From Tepidiformaceae bacterium (lineage in GTDB: Bacteria; Chloroflexota; Dehalococcoidia; Tepidiformales; Tepidiformaceae), in NCBI GenBank assembly GCA_958295975.1, contig OY282446.1, positions 783,289-847,288 of the forward strand: a stretch of DNA of 64,000 bases. Direction: 5' to 3'. Shown here piece after piece: positions 51,334-59,120 of the stretch (position 1 is the first letter of the stretch; each line of letters begins with the position of its first letter). Below the pieces are notes generated by a model, which made no database searches, was not told the DNA's origin, and saw only the letters and a program-made list of their open reading frames with translations. Made by a program: the position numbers and the translations under genes.

Positions 51334-52371
51334 CTACGCGCGCGCCCGATTGCGGTCCACGAGACCGCGGCGCTCCGCCTCCTCGATGATCTGGATCACG
51401 TTGGTGGCCGCGCCCTTGCGGATGCTGTCGGTCACGGCCCAGAAGGCGATGCCGCCCGGGCGGGAGGCGTCGGCGCGCACGCGCCCCACGAGCACGTCGT
51501 CGTTGCCGGCGGCGTCGAGGGGCGTGGGGTAGCGCCCGGCGGCGGGCTCGTCGACCACGCGCACGCCGGGCATGGCGGCCATGGCGGCGCGGGCCTCGTC
51601 GGGATGGACGGGGCGCTCGAACTCGGCCCAGACGGCCATGGCGTGGCCGAAGAGCACGGGCACGCGCACGCAGGTGGCGCTCACGGCCACGTCGGGGGCG
51701 TTCAGGATTTTGCGCGTCTCGTTGGCCATCTTCAGCTCCTCGCGCGTGGCCCCGTCCGCCTCGAAGGCGTCGACCTGGGGCACGGCGTTGAAGGCGATCT
51801 CGCGCGCCTGCGTGCCGGAGGGCTCGCGCCGCCCCGCCAGCGCCGCCGCCGTCTCCGCGCGCAGCCCCGCCACCGCCGCCGCGCCCGCGCCCGCCACCGC
51901 CTGGTAGGTGCTGACCACGACGCGGCGCAGGGGGTTGGCGCGGTGGATGGGGAAGAGCGCCATGACCATGGGCGTGGTCGTGCAGTTGGGCTGGCTGACG
52001 ATGCCGCGGTGCCCCTCCAGCGCCTCCGCGTTCACCTCGGGCACGACGAGCGGCACCGCGGGGTCCATGCGGAAGGCGCTGGAATCGTCGATCACGAAGG
52101 CGCCGCGGTCGCGCGCGATGGGGGCGTAGCGGCGGGAGGCCTCGCCCGACGCGGAGAGGAACACGATCTCGTCGTCGCCCGCGAAGGAGTCGGGCGAGGT
52201 CTCCTCGACCGTGATCTCGCCGCCGCGGAAGGGCACGCGCGTCCCCGCCGAGCGGCTGGTGGCGAGCAGGCGCAGGCGGGCGACGGGCGCGCCGCGCTCG
52301 TCGAGCGCCCGCAGGAACTCGCGGGCGACGATGCCCGCGCCGCCCACGACGGCGATGGCGCGCGGTTTCAT
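51334..52371 (-). CDS. asd: Aspartate-semialdehyde dehydrogenase
   Basis: 345 residues. AVVGGAGIVAREFLRAL is the NADP loop; SQPNCTTTPMVMAL has the catalytic Cys; IAFNAVPQVDAFEADGATREELKM and VPVLFGHAMAVWAEFERP complete the family. It makes aspartate semialdehyde for threonine, methionine and lysine. I take the ATG at 52371; one three codons earlier is equally open. It is not next to thrB. Confidence 0.93.
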   Translation of the reverse strand: MKPRAIAVVGGAGIVAREFLRALDERGAPVARLRLLATSRSAGTRVPFRGGEITVEETSPDSFAGDDEIVFLSASGEASRRYAPIARDRGAFVIDDSSAFRMDPAVPLVVPEVNAEALEGHRGIVSQPNCTTTPMVMALFPIHRANPLRRVVVSTYQAVAGAGAAAVAGLRAETAAALAGRREPSGTQAREIAFNAVPQVDAFEADGATREELKMANETRKILNAPDVAVSATCVRVPVLFGHAMAVWAEFERPVHPDEARAAMAAMPGVRVVDEPAAGRYPTPLDAAGNDDVLVGRVRADASRPGGIAFWAVTDSIRKGAATNVIQIIEEAERRGLVDRNRARA

Positions 52372-52398
52372 GGCGGGCATGGGAGCGCGGACGCGGGG

Positions 52399-52689
52399 CT
52401 ACTCGACGGCGGCGGGCTCGCCCTGCTCCTCGCGCTCCGCCTCCGCGTCGGGGGCGGGCGCCTCCAGCGCCTTCGGCTGCGGCTCCATGTGCTCCAGCCC
52501 GGAGATGCTGAAGCCGAGGTCGCCCAGCTCGCAGAGGAAGCTGCAGTAGGTGAGCCGCAGGGCGCTCGTGGACTTGGAGGGCTGGTAGCGCAGCTCGCAG
52601 CGGGCGCAGCGCAGCATCTCCTCGTTCTCCGCGCCGAAGGTCGGGGGCGGGAGGGAACCGGGGGCGGTCGCGTCGGGGCTTTCAACCAT
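52399..52689 (-). CDS. Small putative zinc-binding protein, 96 aa
   Basis: MLRCARCELRYQPSKSTS and LTYCSFLCELGDLGF give two CxxC-like pairs in a compact middle; both ends are acidic and Pro/Ala-rich. A zinc ribbon is likely. No named family. It precedes asd by 28 bases on the same strand. Confidence 0.6.
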   Translation of the reverse strand: MVESPDATAPGSLPPPTFGAENEEMLRCARCELRYQPSKSTSALRLTYCSFLCELGDLGFSISGLEHMEPQPKALEAPAPDAEAEREEQGEPAAVE

Positions 52690-52781
52690 CGCCCCTCCAT
52701 GCTAACGCCTCGGCGGGCGGGGGCAACCACCCCCGCGGCGATCTTGCGGGCGGGCGCGCGGGGCTGCTAGCCTCGCCGCCC

Positions 52782-53600
52782 GTGCCCGAACCCGAGCGTT
52801 CCGCCCCGCCGCTGGCCCGCGACGACGACGGCCCGGCGGACGCGCCCGCCGCCCTGCTGCTGCACGACCTCACGGGCGACCGGCGCGTGTGGCGGGCGCT
52901 GGCGGGGGCCATGAGCGGCGGCTTCCGCGCCATCGCGCCCGACCTGCGCGGCTTCGGCGAAAGCGGCCCGCTCGCGCGCGGGGACGCGCCCTCCATGCGC
53001 CAATACGCCGCCGATCTGGCCGCCCTGCTCGACGGCGAGGGCATCGCGCGCTGCGCCCTCATCGGCGCGGGCTTCGGCGCGGAGGTGGCGCTGGAGTTCG
53101 CGCTGGCCGAGCCGGAGCGGGCGCGCCTGCTCGTGCTGAGCGGGGCCGCGCCCGTGCCCGACCACCCCGCCTACGACGAGGCCGCGCGCGCGCACGAGCG
53201 GCGGCGCGCGGAGGAGGGGCGGCTGGCGGGACGCTTCGGCATGGGCCGCGCCGCCGCCCTCGCCGCCGAAACGCTGGGCGGCGCGGAGGCGCGGGCGGCG
53301 CTGCGGGCGCGCTACCGGCAGCTCGACGCGGACGCCTTCGCCGCCGCCCACCGCGCGCGCGCCGAACGCGGCGACGCCCTGCCGCGGCTGGCGTCGCTGG
53401 GGACGCCCGCGCTGGTGCTGGCGGGCGCATCCGACCCCCTGCTGGCGGCGGCGCGGCTGCTGGCGGAGACGCTGCCGCGGGCGCGCCTGGAGACGCTGCC
53501 GGACTGCGGCGCGGGCGCGCCCTTCACCGCCCCGCGCGCCTTCGAGGCCGCGCTCGGCGCCTTCCTCGGCGACATGCGCGCGGGCGCGGACGGCTGGTAG
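52782..53600 (+). CDS. Alpha/beta-hydrolase fold protein lacking catalytic Ser and His
   Basis: 272 residues from a GTG. LLLHDLTGDRRVWRALA and APDLRGFGESG are the normal first part. The elbow is LIGAGFGAEVALEFA, with Gly97 in place of Ser. The C-terminal His region is LPDCGAGAPFTAP, with no His. It should be inactive as a hydrolase. TAGCCT ends 8 bases before the GTG. Confidence 0.8.
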   Translation: MPEPERSAPPLARDDDGPADAPAALLLHDLTGDRRVWRALAGAMSGGFRAIAPDLRGFGESGPLARGDAPSMRQYAADLAALLDGEGIARCALIGAGFGAEVALEFALAEPERARLLVLSGAAPVPDHPAYDEAARAHERRRAEEGRLAGRFGMGRAAALAAETLGGAEARAALRARYRQLDADAFAAAHRARAERGDALPRLASLGTPALVLAGASDPLLAAARLLAETLPRARLETLPDCGAGAPFTAPRAFEAALGAFLGDMRAGADGW

Positions 53601-53654
53601 GGCGCGGAACCGCGCGATCCGCTATCCTGTCGCTCCCGTTGGAGGTGCCACCGC

Positions 53655-53765
53655 ATGAAGCGAATCCTCGCCCTTCTCGTCCTGCTCGCCGTCGCCGGGG
53701 CCGTCACCGTCGTGATGCGCAATCGTGGCGACGATGACGACTTCCTCGACGAGGACCTCGACTAG
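53655..53765 (+). CDS. Small membrane protein with acidic tail, 36 aa
   Basis: MKRILALLVLLAVAGAVTVV is one membrane helix with a basic start; the rest is MRNRGDDDDFLDEDLD, strongly acidic, then TAG. GGAGGT lies 8 bases before the ATG, one of the best ribosome sites in the window. It fits the 54-base gap after the hydrolase-like gene. The role is unknown. Confidence 0.75.
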   Translation: MKRILALLVLLAVAGAVTVVMRNRGDDDDFLDEDLD

Positions 53766-53810
53766 CTGGGCGCCGCGCCCCGTTCGCAGGAGGCCGCCGC
53801 GGAGCCGGTC

Positions 53811-54932
53811 GTGACCGGCTACGGGGCCGTGAGCGCGCACGGCGCCGGCCCCGAGGCGCTCTGGCGCGCGCTGGCCGCTGGGCGCTCGCCCGCGCGCGAC
53901 TGGCGTCCCGCCGAAGACGCGCCGCCCTTCCGCGCGGGTCCCCTGCCGGACGGGTACCGCGCGCATCCGCGCATCCCGCGCAACCTCGCGCACTTCCTCG
54001 ACCGAGGCGCGCTGATGGCGCTCGACGCCGCCCTGCAGGCGGTGGACGCGGCGGGGCTGGAGGCGGGCGCGGGCGACGCGCGGCGCTTCGCCGTGGCCGA
54101 CGGGCTGGCCTTCCGCGCGCCCGGCCAGCCCACCCTCTTCGTCCCCTACGGCCAGCTGGCGGCGCGCGCGCTGGGCGTGCGCGGGGCGGTGGCGGAGCTG
54201 GCCGGGGCGGAGGCGAGCGGGCTGGCCGCCGTGGTCGAGGCCGCCGCCATCGTGGCCCGCGGCGAGGCCGACGTGGCCGTGGCGGGCGCGGCCCAGGCGC
54301 TGCAGCCCCAGGTGCTCGCCCACTTCGCCGAACGCGGGCTGATCGCGCCCGACGCGGCCCACCCGCTGGACGCCCGCCCCGACGGCTGCATCCCCGCCGA
54401 GGGGGCCGCGTACGTCGTGGTGGAATCGGCGGAGCACGCCCGCGCGCGCGGGGCCACCGCGCACGCGCGCATCGCCGGGGCGGCGCGCGTCTTCGACCCC
54501 GCCGCCGAACCGCTCGACCCCAGCGGCGCGGCGGAGGCGGGACGCTCCGTGCAGGCCGCGCTGGGGGCGGCGGGCTACCTGCAGAATCAGGTCGACCACG
54601 TCGTCTCCTGCGCCGACGGGCGCGCCGATCGCGACGCCGCCGAGGCCTCCGGGCTGGCGCGCACCTTCGGGCGGCACGTCTACTACGCCAGCGTGAGCGC
54701 GCCCGCGGGGGCGCTGGGGCAGACGCTGGCGGCCAGCGGCCCGCTGGCGCTGGTCTGCGCGCTGGAATCGATGCGGCGGCGGGAAGCGGCCCCGGCGGCG
54801 GGCTTCCGCGAGGCCCCGGAGCGCTCCGAGCTGGGCGTCGTGCGCGAGACGCGCGCGGAACGGCTCGACTGCGTGCTCGTGACCGCGCTTGGCATGGGCG
54901 GAACCAACGCCAGCGTGCTGCTGCAGCGCTAG
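53811..54932 (+). CDS. Ketosynthase-fold protein without catalytic residues
   Basis: 373 residues from a GTG. It has the KAS I/II layout: VTGYGAVSAHG start, DARPDGCIPAEGAAYVVVES in the middle, and ALGMGGTNASVLLQ at the end. The active-site Cys position reads AGAEASG, with Glu134 instead of Cys. The two His motifs (HGTGT and KSxxGH) are replaced by SCADGRAD and VSAPAGALGQTLAASG. It is probably a non-catalytic partner like a chain-length factor, though no true ketosynthase is adjacent. Confidence 0.78.
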   Translation: MTGYGAVSAHGAGPEALWRALAAGRSPARDWRPAEDAPPFRAGPLPDGYRAHPRIPRNLAHFLDRGALMALDAALQAVDAAGLEAGAGDARRFAVADGLAFRAPGQPTLFVPYGQLAARALGVRGAVAELAGAEASGLAAVVEAAAIVARGEADVAVAGAAQALQPQVLAHFAERGLIAPDAAHPLDARPDGCIPAEGAAYVVVESAEHARARGATAHARIAGAARVFDPAAEPLDPSGAAEAGRSVQAALGAAGYLQNQVDHVVSCADGRADRDAAEASGLARTFGRHVYYASVSAPAGALGQTLAASGPLALVCALESMRRREAAPAAGFREAPERSELGVVRETRAERLDCVLVTALGMGGTNASVLLQR

Positions 54933-54974
54933 CGCGCCTTCCGCCTTTCCCGCGCGGGCGCTACCATGCGCGCG

Positions 54975-55601
54975 GTGGAGATTAGCTGGATCGGGCGCAC
55001 CTGCTTTCGCCTGCGCGGACGCGAGGGGGCCGTTCTCACCGATCCCGTGAGCGCCGCCACGGGCCACGCCCTGGGCCGCGTGAGCGCCGAAATCGTCACC
55101 CTCAGCCGCCGCGACGACCCCGACCTCAGCAACGTCGCGGGCGTGCGCGGCGACCCCAGGGTGTTCGACGCGCCGGGCGAATACGAGGTGCGCGGCATCC
55201 TCGTCACCGGCATTCCCCTGCCGCGCGCGGACGGGAGCCGCACGATGGCTTTCGTCTGCGAAGTCGACGGCGTGACCGTGGCCCACCTGGGCCTGCCCGA
55301 CGCGCCGCCCGCCGCCGAGGCGCTCGCCCGCTTCGAGGGCGTGGACGTGCTGCTGCTGCCGGTGGGCGGCGGCGAATCCCTGCCCGCCTCCGTGGCCGCC
55401 GAGCTGATGCGCACGATCGACCCGCGCATCGTCGCGCCCATGCACTACCGCACGGAGCGGGAGCGGGCCGAGCTGGCGCCGCTCGACCGCTTCCTGAGCG
55501 AGGCGGGGGCGAGCCCGGAGCCGCTGCCGCGCCTGAACGTGACGCGCGCCAGCGTGCCCGGCGAGCTCACGGTCGAGGTGCTGAAGCCGCGCGGAACCTG
55601 A
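54975..55601 (+). CDS. MBL-fold (UlaG-like) protein
   Basis: About 208 residues from the GTG at 54975, or 211 from the ATG at 54966. VEISWIGRTCFRLRGREGAVLTDP is the UlaG-like start with Asp; APMHYRTERERAEL has the late His. The central metal motif HxHxDH is missing: the matching place reads LSRRDDPDLSN. So the zinc site is incomplete. TACCAT ends seven bases before the GTG, which favours that start. It overlaps the end of the opposite nitrilase-like gene by 35 bases. Confidence 0.78.
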   Translation: MEISWIGRTCFRLRGREGAVLTDPVSAATGHALGRVSAEIVTLSRRDDPDLSNVAGVRGDPRVFDAPGEYEVRGILVTGIPLPRADGSRTMAFVCEVDGVTVAHLGLPDAPPAAEALARFEGVDVLLLPVGGGESLPASVAAELMRTIDPRIVAPMHYRTERERAELAPLDRFLSEAGASPEPLPRLNVTRASVPGELTVEVLKPRGT

Positions 55602-57174
55602 CGCCCGCGCCTTCCGCCGTGAGCGCCCCGTAGGCGTGGGGCACGCGGTCGCGGAGGGCGTGCGTGCCGGGGGCCATGTCCTTCCAGCGGGCCGCGGCGC
55701 GGTTCACCTGCGCCCCCATGGCCGCGCCCGCGCCGCGCGGCGCGACGGTGAGCAGCGCGCCCGCGGGCGAGGCCACGGCGCCCCCGTCGGGCCAGGCGGC
55801 GGCCACGTACAGGCGGTTCTCGTCGGCCCGCGCGCGCAGCACGCGCTCGTTCATGGGGTGGTCCTCGAAGCACGGCCAGGCGAGCAGGTCCGCCCCCTCC
55901 AGCGCGAGGCAGCGCGCCACCTCCGGCGCGTACCCCTCGTCGCCGCAGAGGATGGCCACGTTGCCGGCGGGGGTGGGGACGATCGGCGCGTTCGTCTCGC
56001 CCAGGTCGATGCCGCGTCCGTGCGTGGCGCGGTGCTCCACGGTCCCCTCCGGCGTGACCAGCGCGGCGGTCCGTTCGGCGGTGCAGCCGTTGCTGGCGAC
56101 GGCCAGCGCGATGGCCCCGCCGTGCGCGCGCACGGCCCGCTCCACGACGGGCAGGGAGGCCTGCCAGCCCTCGGGCGCGGTCATGCCCGCGAACACGGTC
56201 AGGTCGCACTCCTGCGCGCGCATGGCCTCGTGGCGGGCGACCACGGCGGCGGCGTCGAAGGCCCCGTCCGCGCCGCCGGGCACGACGGCCACGCGGCGGT
56301 TTTCGCGGGCGGGGACGAGCGGCTCCTCCAGCAGGGCGCGCGCGGGCGCATCCTCCCACGGCTGCGTCAGGCGCCCGTAGAGGGCGGGGCGGCGCGGGGG
56401 CGGCGGGGCGAAGGACTCCGCCGGGTCGATCTCCCACGCGACCACGGCGTCGCCGGTCGCGGGCGCGGCGGCGCGCGTCTCGCCGTTCGGGTCGATCACG
56501 CGCGAGCGGCCCGCGTAGACGAGCGCGCCGTCCTCCGCGCCCCACTTGTCCGCCGCCGCCACCCACGCGCCGTTCTCGAAGGCGCGCACGGGCATGAGGT
56601 ACTCGCACTGCGTGGTGGTCAGCTGCTCCACGGTCCCCGCCCAGGAGACCCAGGCGGTGAGGTCGAGGATGACCTCGGCCCCGTTCACGGCGAGGGAGCG
56701 CGCGATCTCGGGCTGGCGTCCGTCGGCGCAGATGAGCACGCCGAAGCGCGCGAACCCGGCGTCGAACACGGGGAAGGCGTCGCCGCGCCGGAACCAGTCG
56801 TTGTCGAAGTGCCAGAGGAAGCTCTTGTCGTAGCGCCCCGCGATCTCGCCCGCGGGCGTGAACACGACGCCGCTGTTGGTGAGCGCGCCGTCGGCGTGGG
56901 GCACGGCCATGCCCGCGGCCAGCCAGTAGCCGTGGCGACGGGCCTTCTCCGCGAAGAGCGCGGCCACCTCCGCGAAGGGGCGCACGCCGGGGCGGGCGTA
57001 GGGGGCGGCGTCGCGCAGGTGGTAGGCGGGCCAGGCGCATTCGGGCAGGGCCACGAGGTCCGCGCCCGCCGCGCCCGCCGCGTCGAGCGCGCGCAACAGC
57101 CCCGCGAGGTTCTCCTCCGCGTCCTCAAGGTCGAAAGCGCGCGCCTGGCAACAGGCGACGGTGAAGCGTTCCAT
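55567..57174 (-). CDS. Tandem nitrilase-fold (CN hydrolase) protein
   Basis: 535 residues with two nitrilase domains. The first keeps the full triad, E45 (LPECAWP), K117 (YDKSFLW) and C149 (LICADGRQPEIAR). The second (from about residue 315) has LCGDEGYAPEVARCLA with its Cys, but FAGMTAPEGW where the Glu would be. One active and one degenerate domain in one chain is unusual. It may act on an amide or nitrile; the substrate is unknown. The start is the ATG at 57174; upstream lies the tRNA. Confidence 0.85.
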   Translation of the reverse strand: MERFTVACCQARAFDLEDAEENLAGLLRALDAAGAAGADLVALPECAWPAYHLRDAAPYARPGVRPFAEVAALFAEKARRHGYWLAAGMAVPHADGALTNSGVVFTPAGEIAGRYDKSFLWHFDNDWFRRGDAFPVFDAGFARFGVLICADGRQPEIARSLAVNGAEVILDLTAWVSWAGTVEQLTTTQCEYLMPVRAFENGAWVAAADKWGAEDGALVYAGRSRVIDPNGETRAAAPATGDAVVAWEIDPAESFAPPPPRRPALYGRLTQPWEDAPARALLEEPLVPARENRRVAVVPGGADGAFDAAAVVARHEAMRAQECDLTVFAGMTAPEGWQASLPVVERAVRAHGGAIALAVASNGCTAERTAALVTPEGTVEHRATHGRGIDLGETNAPIVPTPAGNVAILCGDEGYAPEVARCLALEGADLLAWPCFEDHPMNERVLRARADENRLYVAAAWPDGGAVASPAGALLTVAPRGAGAAMGAQVNRAAARWKDMAPGTHALRDRVPHAYGALTAEGAGVRFRAASAPRP

Positions 57175-57232
57175 GCTGGCCTCCGGCGGCGCGGCGTGCG
57201 CGTGCGCGGGACGGGTTGCTACACTCGCCCGC

Positions 57233-57320
57233 GGAGAGGTGTCCGAGTGGCTTATGGTACCGCTCTCGAAAAGCGGTGTGCAGCGATGCACCGGGAGTTC
57301 GAATCTCCCCCTCTCCGCCA
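57233..57320 (+). tRNA. tRNA-Ser (CGA)
   Basis: The acceptor GGAGAGG at 57233-57239 pairs with CCTCTCC at 57310-57316. The anticodon stem CCGCT/AGCGG encloses the loop CTCGAAA, giving anticodon CGA. A long variable arm (TGTGCAGCGATGCA) is typical of class II tRNA-Ser, and the T loop reads GTTCGAATC. The discriminator is G, and CCA is encoded at 57318-57320. Confidence 0.96.
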
Positions 57321-57344
57321 GCCTCCCGCGAGGGCCCGCCGGGC

Positions 57345-58088
57345 ATGAAGCCCGTCCGCAGCGAGGAGCACCTGCGCTGGCTGCAGCGCCACACCGAGAT
57401 CCCGCTGCTGCTGCTGGCGCTGGCCATGCTGCCGCTGCTGCTGGCGCCCCAGTTCACGGACCTGTCCGAGGGCGTGGCGGACTGGTTCGACATCGGCAAC
57501 TGGATCATCTGGGCGCTCTTCGCGGCGGTCCTGCTGGCGAAGCTGGCGGTCGCGCCCAACCGCCTGGCCTACGTGCGCGCGCACCCCATCGAGGTGCTGT
57601 TCGTGGCGCTGCCGCTGCTGCGCCCGCTGGCCCTCCTGCGCGTCCTGCCGCTGCTGCGCGTGGCCGTGGTCATGGGCCTCAACGTCTCCCTCTTCTCGCG
57701 CTTCTTCCGGCAGCGCGGCATCACCTTCCTCGCCATCATGCTGGTCGCCGTCATGTTCATCGGGGGCACGCTGGTGTGGCTGCTGGAACGCAACGTGAGC
57801 GGCCACGACGCCCTCATCGAGACGCCCGTGGACGCCTTCTGGTGGGCCTTCATCACCATGACCACGGTGGGCTACGGCGACCATTCCCCCGCCACCACGG
57901 GCGGACGCGTCGTGGCCAGCATCATCACCGTCTACGGCATCGTCAACTTCGCCGTGATCGGCGCCATGGCGGTGACGCTGGTCACGCAGGAGCGCCAGCG
58001 CTCGGCGTTCGCGGAGATGCACGAGCAGCTGGAGCGCATCGAGGAGCGGCTGGCGGAGATGGGGCGCGAATCGCCGCGCGACGGCTAG
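57345..58088 (+). CDS. Potassium-channel-like ion channel protein
   Basis: 247 residues. The selectivity filter TTVGYGD is at 173-179. About five to six membrane helices precede and follow, including an Arg-rich segment (LLRPLALLRVLPLLRVAVVM) that resembles a voltage-sensor S4. The C-terminus is a coiled coil (EMHEQLERIEERLAEM), as in tetrameric channels. The ATG is 25 bases after the tRNA-Ser CCA, so they may share a transcript. Confidence 0.88.
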   Translation: MKPVRSEEHLRWLQRHTEIPLLLLALAMLPLLLAPQFTDLSEGVADWFDIGNWIIWALFAAVLLAKLAVAPNRLAYVRAHPIEVLFVALPLLRPLALLRVLPLLRVAVVMGLNVSLFSRFFRQRGITFLAIMLVAVMFIGGTLVWLLERNVSGHDALIETPVDAFWWAFITMTTVGYGDHSPATTGGRVVASIITVYGIVNFAVIGAMAVTLVTQERQRSAFAEMHEQLERIEERLAEMGRESPRDG

Positions 58089-58855
58089 CCGAGCAGGCGC
58101 GCGCGCACGGCGGCCACGGCCCCCGCGCCCAGACCGAGCGCGCCCAGGTAGCCCGCCGCCGAACCCCAGCGCCCGCGGAGGAAGTCCAGCGTGGCCTCCA
58201 TCGCTTGCGGCGGGGCGCCCAGCATCAGGCGCGCCGTCTCCGCGTCGATGCCGCGCCGCTCCATGCGCTCCGCGCTCGCTTCCACCACGGGTTCCAGCTC
58301 CCGCGCGGAGCGCGCGTAATCGGCCACGATGCGGTCGTCGGGCGTCCCCGCCAGCTCCAGCAGCAGGGCCGTGGCCACGCCCGTGCGGTCCTTGCCCACG
58401 GCGCAATGGAAGAGCACGCCGCCCGCGCTGGCGGCGATGGTCTCGAAGAGCGTGCGGTAGGCGTCGCCGCCCTCCGTGAGGAACTGGCGGTAGATGGCGG
58501 CGTGGTCGGGGCGGCGGTCCCGCAGCGCGAGCGCGCCCGGCGAGGCGTCGACCTCGAACACGGGCGCGGCGACGACCGTGACGCCGTGGCCGCCCAGGTC
58601 GGGCGTGGGGTGCGCGGCGTGCTCCACGGAGGAGCGCAGATCGACGACGGTGCGCACGCCGTGGGCGCACAGCGCGTCCATGCCCGCGGGCGTGAGTTCG
58701 GCCAGGCCGCCGGAGCGCACGAGGTCGGAGGCGATGGTCGGCTGGCCGCTGGCGGTGGGGTGCCCGCCGAGGTGGCGCGCGTTGTGGACGGTCTCGAAGC
58801 GGAGGGTCCGGTCGGCGTCGATGCGGGGGCTGCCTTCAATCGTCGCGGTGGTCAC
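58085..58855 (-). CDS. Tyrosine-protein phosphatase (DSP/LipA-like)
   Basis: 256 residues from the GTG at 58855. FHCAVGKDRTGVATALLLELAG is the CX5R active site, with Lys-Asp-Arg as in the LipA/bacterial PTP family that may also remove phosphate from phosphoinositides. NARHLGGHPTASG and LVRSGGLAELTPAGMDAL are the family N-terminus. TACCGT ends seven bases before the GTG, matching the leaderless pattern. It overlaps the channel gene by 4 bases, convergently. Confidence 0.88.
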   Translation of the reverse strand: MTTATIEGSPRIDADRTLRFETVHNARHLGGHPTASGQPTIASDLVRSGGLAELTPAGMDALCAHGVRTVVDLRSSVEHAAHPTPDLGGHGVTVVAAPVFEVDASPGALALRDRRPDHAAIYRQFLTEGGDAYRTLFETIAASAGGVLFHCAVGKDRTGVATALLLELAGTPDDRIVADYARSARELEPVVEASAERMERRGIDAETARLMLGAPPQAMEATLDFLRGRWGSAAGYLGALGLGAGAVAAVRARLLG

Positions 58856-58907
58856 GGGGGGCACGGTAGCACGCCGGCGTGATCGCGCCGTGAACGGCCG
58901 GGGCTCC

Positions 58908-59075
58908 GAAGCGAGCGGCCCGCGATTCCGGGCCTCCCCAACCGGCCAGCGAGAGCGACATCAGGGCGTCTGCGGTTGAGTTGACCGCGATTTCCGGGCC
59001 TCCCCAACCCAACGGCCCGCGGGGCAAATCGCTCTCCGTGGTTGAGTTGACCGCGATTTCCGGGCCTCCCCAACC
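58908..59075 (-). CRISPR. Three-repeat CRISPR-like array beside a TnpB/Cas12-like gene
   Basis: Two identical 36-base repeats at 58974-59009 and 59040-59075 are separated by a 30-base unique spacer. A third at 58908-58943 matches the first 24 bases or so on the minus strand and then decays. A second 30-base spacer lies at 58944-58973. The repeat starts GGTTGGGGAGGCCCGG on the minus strand and ends CAACTCAACC, so its ends (GGTTG/CAACC) are complementary. The decayed copy is the one far from the nuclease gene, as expected of a trailer-end repeat in an array read on the minus strand. No cas1 or cas2 is in the window. Confidence 0.8.
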
Positions 59076-59120
59076 TTGAGGCCAGCGGACTCAGGGATTG
59101 GTGGGCCCCATCGCAATCAG

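Noticed and set aside
53766-53810. Longer ketosynthase-like start at a CTG
   Set aside because: The frame is open back to the previous stop, but no ATG or GTG is available before 53811 and the family N-terminus starts there.
58974-59075. A 66-bp minisatellite
   Set aside because: The 30-base parts between the repeats show no likeness to each other, while the 36-base parts are identical. That is a repeat-spacer pattern.
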